The position numbers were made by a program, and so were the translations under genes. A stretch of DNA of 16,014 bases from Deltaproteobacteria bacterium. GTDB taxonomy: Bacteria > Myxococcota > Polyangia > Haliangiales > Haliangiaceae. Shown in pieces: positions 14,878 to 16,014 of this stretch (its first letter is position 1; each line of letters opens with the position of its first letter). The notes beneath the pieces were generated by a model that saw nothing but the letters and a program-made list of their open reading frames with translations, had not been told where the DNA came from and searched no databases. The DNA lies in NCBI GenBank assembly GCA_018262455.1, contig JAGSPR010000137.1:1-16014 (forward strand), in the 5' to 3' direction.

Positions 14878-14921
14878 TCTCCGCGTTGCAACCTCCGTCT
14901 GGCTCAACCAGGAGGGATCCA

Positions 14922-15842
14922 ATGCAGTCATTCTTGTCGTCCGTACTCGCCGGCGTGATCGCGGCAGTCGTCTTCATCGCGTGTGCAGGCCAGGTCGGCG
15001 ACGGCGATCCGCCATCCGCGAGCTCGAAGGCCACCATTGCATGCCAGGATCTGACGACCATCTGTGCCACGACAGGACGGGACTGTCTCGCCCAGTCCGC
15101 GTTCTGCGGCGTGCTCGCGCCCGAGCTCACCCAGGTGTTCGCCTCCGAGACCGCGTGCAAGACCGCGTGCGCAACCGACGTCTACTGCCTCAAGACCTGC
15201 AAGGCCGATCGCGTGGGCGCGGTCACCTCGCTGCTCACGGTCCGCGATCTGAACAGCGATGGCACGGCGGGCGATGGCCTGTCCGCGTGCCAGGAGCTGT
15301 CGACGACCTGCACGAGCTCCGGCGACGGTTGCAGCTCGGCGGAGTTCCTGTGCTCCGCAGCGCGCATCGTCCCGCCGCCCGACTCGTGCGCGGCCGAGCT
15401 CGCCACCTGCCGCGAGGCGTGCGGCGCTGATCGCCCGTGCAAGCGGGCCTGCCGTGTCGCGTACCGCGCGTGCGAAGCGGCCACCGCTCCGGCGCCGGAC
15501 GCGGGCACGCCCCCGGCCCCGACCCCCGACGCGGCGACGCCTCCTCCCCCCCCGCCCCCGCCGCCCGCGCCGACGTTCACCTATACGACCGACATCAAGC
15601 CCGTGACGAGCGGGTACTGCACGGGCTGCCACAGTGGTTCGGGCCCGGACGGCAACTACGACCTGAGCACCTTCCAGGGCCTGTTCGGCAACGGCACGGA
15701 CAACACGCCGAACGTCATCGCGGGTAACACGAACAGCAAGTTCGTCGTCTACGTGAAGAGCAACCACAAGAGCGTGCTCACCCTGTTCCCGGGCTTCGAC
15801 AACACCGCGAACGACTGGGTGCTCGGGGGCGCAGCCCAGTAG
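14922..15842 (+). CDS. Cys-rich lipoprotein with duplicated 8-Cys module and a CXXCH domain, 306 aa
   Basis: Start ATG 14922 follows a perfect AGGAGG (14910-14915) at a 6-nt spacing. The signal peptide MQSFLSSVLAGVIAAVVFIAC has Cys21 as the lipidated residue. Two related Cys-rich modules follow: one with Cys 41, 48, 55, 62, 79, 83, 89, 93 and one with Cys 123, 130, 137, 144, 163, 167, 173, 177 (plus Cys156 and Cys184), starting CQDLTTIC and CQELSTTC. Next is a Pro-rich linker (189-217), then a c-type heme motif CTGCH (233-237) in 'GYCTGCHSGSGPDGNYDLSTF' and a C-terminal 'NDWVLGGAAQ' like the end of small cytochrome domains in envelope lipoproteins. It is probably surface or periplasmic, with a mono-heme domain on a flexible linker. 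The 8-Cys module is not one I recognise. Confidence 0.85.
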   Translation: MQSFLSSVLAGVIAAVVFIACAGQVGDGDPPSASSKATIACQDLTTICATTGRDCLAQSAFCGVLAPELTQVFASETACKTACATDVYCLKTCKADRVGAVTSLLTVRDLNSDGTAGDGLSACQELSTTCTSSGDGCSSAEFLCSAARIVPPPDSCAAELATCREACGADRPCKRACRVAYRACEAATAPAPDAGTPPAPTPDAATPPPPPPPPPAPTFTYTTDIKPVTSGYCTGCHSGSGPDGNYDLSTFQGLFGNGTDNTPNVIAGNTNSKFVVYVKSNHKSVLTLFPGFDNTANDWVLGGAAQ

Positions 15843-15913
15843 CGCCGAGACCCGCGCGCGTCGCCGCCACACGAGTGGCCACCGACGGCGCCTCCCCCGA
15901 CTGGAACGAATAC

Positions 15914-15949
15914 GCCACCGCGAGCCCCGTGCTCCCGGTGGCTTGTTGT
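15914..15949. terminator. Terminator-like hairpin after the Cys-rich lipoprotein
   Basis: GCCACCG (15914-15920) pairs with CGGTGGC (15936-15942), and inside it GAGC (15922-15925) pairs with GCTC (15931-15934) around a CCCGT loop; TTGTTGT follows on the plus strand. It sits between two convergent genes and may serve both. Confidence 0.65.
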
Positions 15950-15968
15950 GGTTGGTGAGGTTCCGGCG

Positions 15969-16014
15969 TCAGAGTGCGGTGAGTAAAGCGACCAGGTCGG
16001 ACTCCTCGGCTGGC
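15969..16014 (-). CDS. C-terminal end of a minus-strand gene, possibly a c-type cytochrome or cytochrome c peroxidase
   Basis: On the minus strand a frame open from the window edge ends at TGA (15971-15969) with residues PAEESDLVALLTAL. The pattern 'T/A-x-E-E-x-x-D-L-V-A-[FL]-L-x-[ST]-L' is typical of the last helix of c-type cytochromes and MauG/cytochrome c peroxidase-like proteins. Only 14 residues are visible, so both the gene and the family are tentative. The convergent terminator hairpin at 15914-15949 supports a gene end here. Confidence 0.5.
   Translation of the reverse strand, partial: PAEESDLVALLTAL

Larger units (their letters stand above)
14666..14921. other. Long regulatory-looking intergenic region before the Cys-rich lipoprotein
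   Basis: The 256-bp gap has no gene-like ORF that extends the downstream gene convincingly: upstream in-frame codons exist, but the strong Shine-Dalgarno at 14910 fixes the start at 14922. It holds, in order, the GATC-dense tract, an inverted repeat (14775-14793), iterated GTACG/CGTAC motifs including near-repeats ATC[AG]CGTACCC (about 14813-14834), and a 34-nt hairpin (14844-14877). Confidence 0.7.

Noticed and set aside
14748..14921. 58-codon upstream extension of the Cys-rich lipoprotein
   Set aside because: The AGGAGG site and lipoprotein signal fix the start at 14922; the extension contains the leader hairpin.

Overview
The window is high-GC DNA with tightly packed genes on both strands. 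The likely source is a Myxococcota (myxobacteria-related) genome. The reasons are a Ser/Thr protein kinase with an HRDVSTSN catalytic loop next to an FHA-containing sigma-54 activator, many secreted lipoproteins with Pro-rich linkers, lipoprotein multiheme cytochromes, and MORN-repeat proteins. This placement is inferred from gene content, not from a marker gene.

Layout. 1-1308 (+) is the 3' part of a MORN-repeat protein. 1422-2159 (+) is an unrecognised protein. 2247-2720 (+) is a YtkA/FixH-like lipoprotein that meets, tail to tail with a 3-bp gap, a minus-strand group: a pentaheme c-type cytochrome lipoprotein (2724-4142), a small cytochrome-like lipoprotein (4139-4555, ATGA overlap) and an FGGY kinase of xylulokinase type (4628-6076). 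Divergent from the kinase is an AcpH-like protein (6099-6713). A compound inverted-repeat array (6712-7003) fills the gap to the convergent RlmK-type 23S rRNA methyltransferase (7003-7914); a possible small ORF (7901-8068) overlaps that gene's start. A Pro-rich lipoprotein (8120-8566) with a good terminator faces an AidB-like acyl-CoA dehydrogenase (8679-10331), which diverges from rsmE (10361-11188). An FHA/degenerate-GGDEF/sigma-54 activator (11366-13168) is head to head with a Ser/Thr kinase (13222-14250), whose membrane tail seems to sit in an overlapping frame (14198-14665). A GATC-dense repeat and a strong leader hairpin precede a Cys-rich mono-heme lipoprotein (14922-15842). The window ends in the C-terminus of a minus-strand gene (15969-16014), possibly another cytochrome.

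How the genes work together. Two rRNA methyltransferases, a sugar kinase and an acyl-CoA dehydrogenase are housekeeping or metabolic genes. Two themes stand out. The first is an envelope redox set of heme lipoproteins at about 2.7-4.6 kb and again after 14.9 kb. The second is a phospho-signalling pair: a kinase that would make phospho-Thr and an FHA regulator that would read it. The most unusual items are the mirror-symmetric 25-bp repeat array that begins inside the stop codons of two convergent genes, the duplicated eight-cysteine module in the last lipoprotein, the GATC-dense tract, the kinase split across frames, and an apparent in-frame insertion in RsmE. No tRNA, rRNA, CRISPR array, transposase or phage gene was seen.
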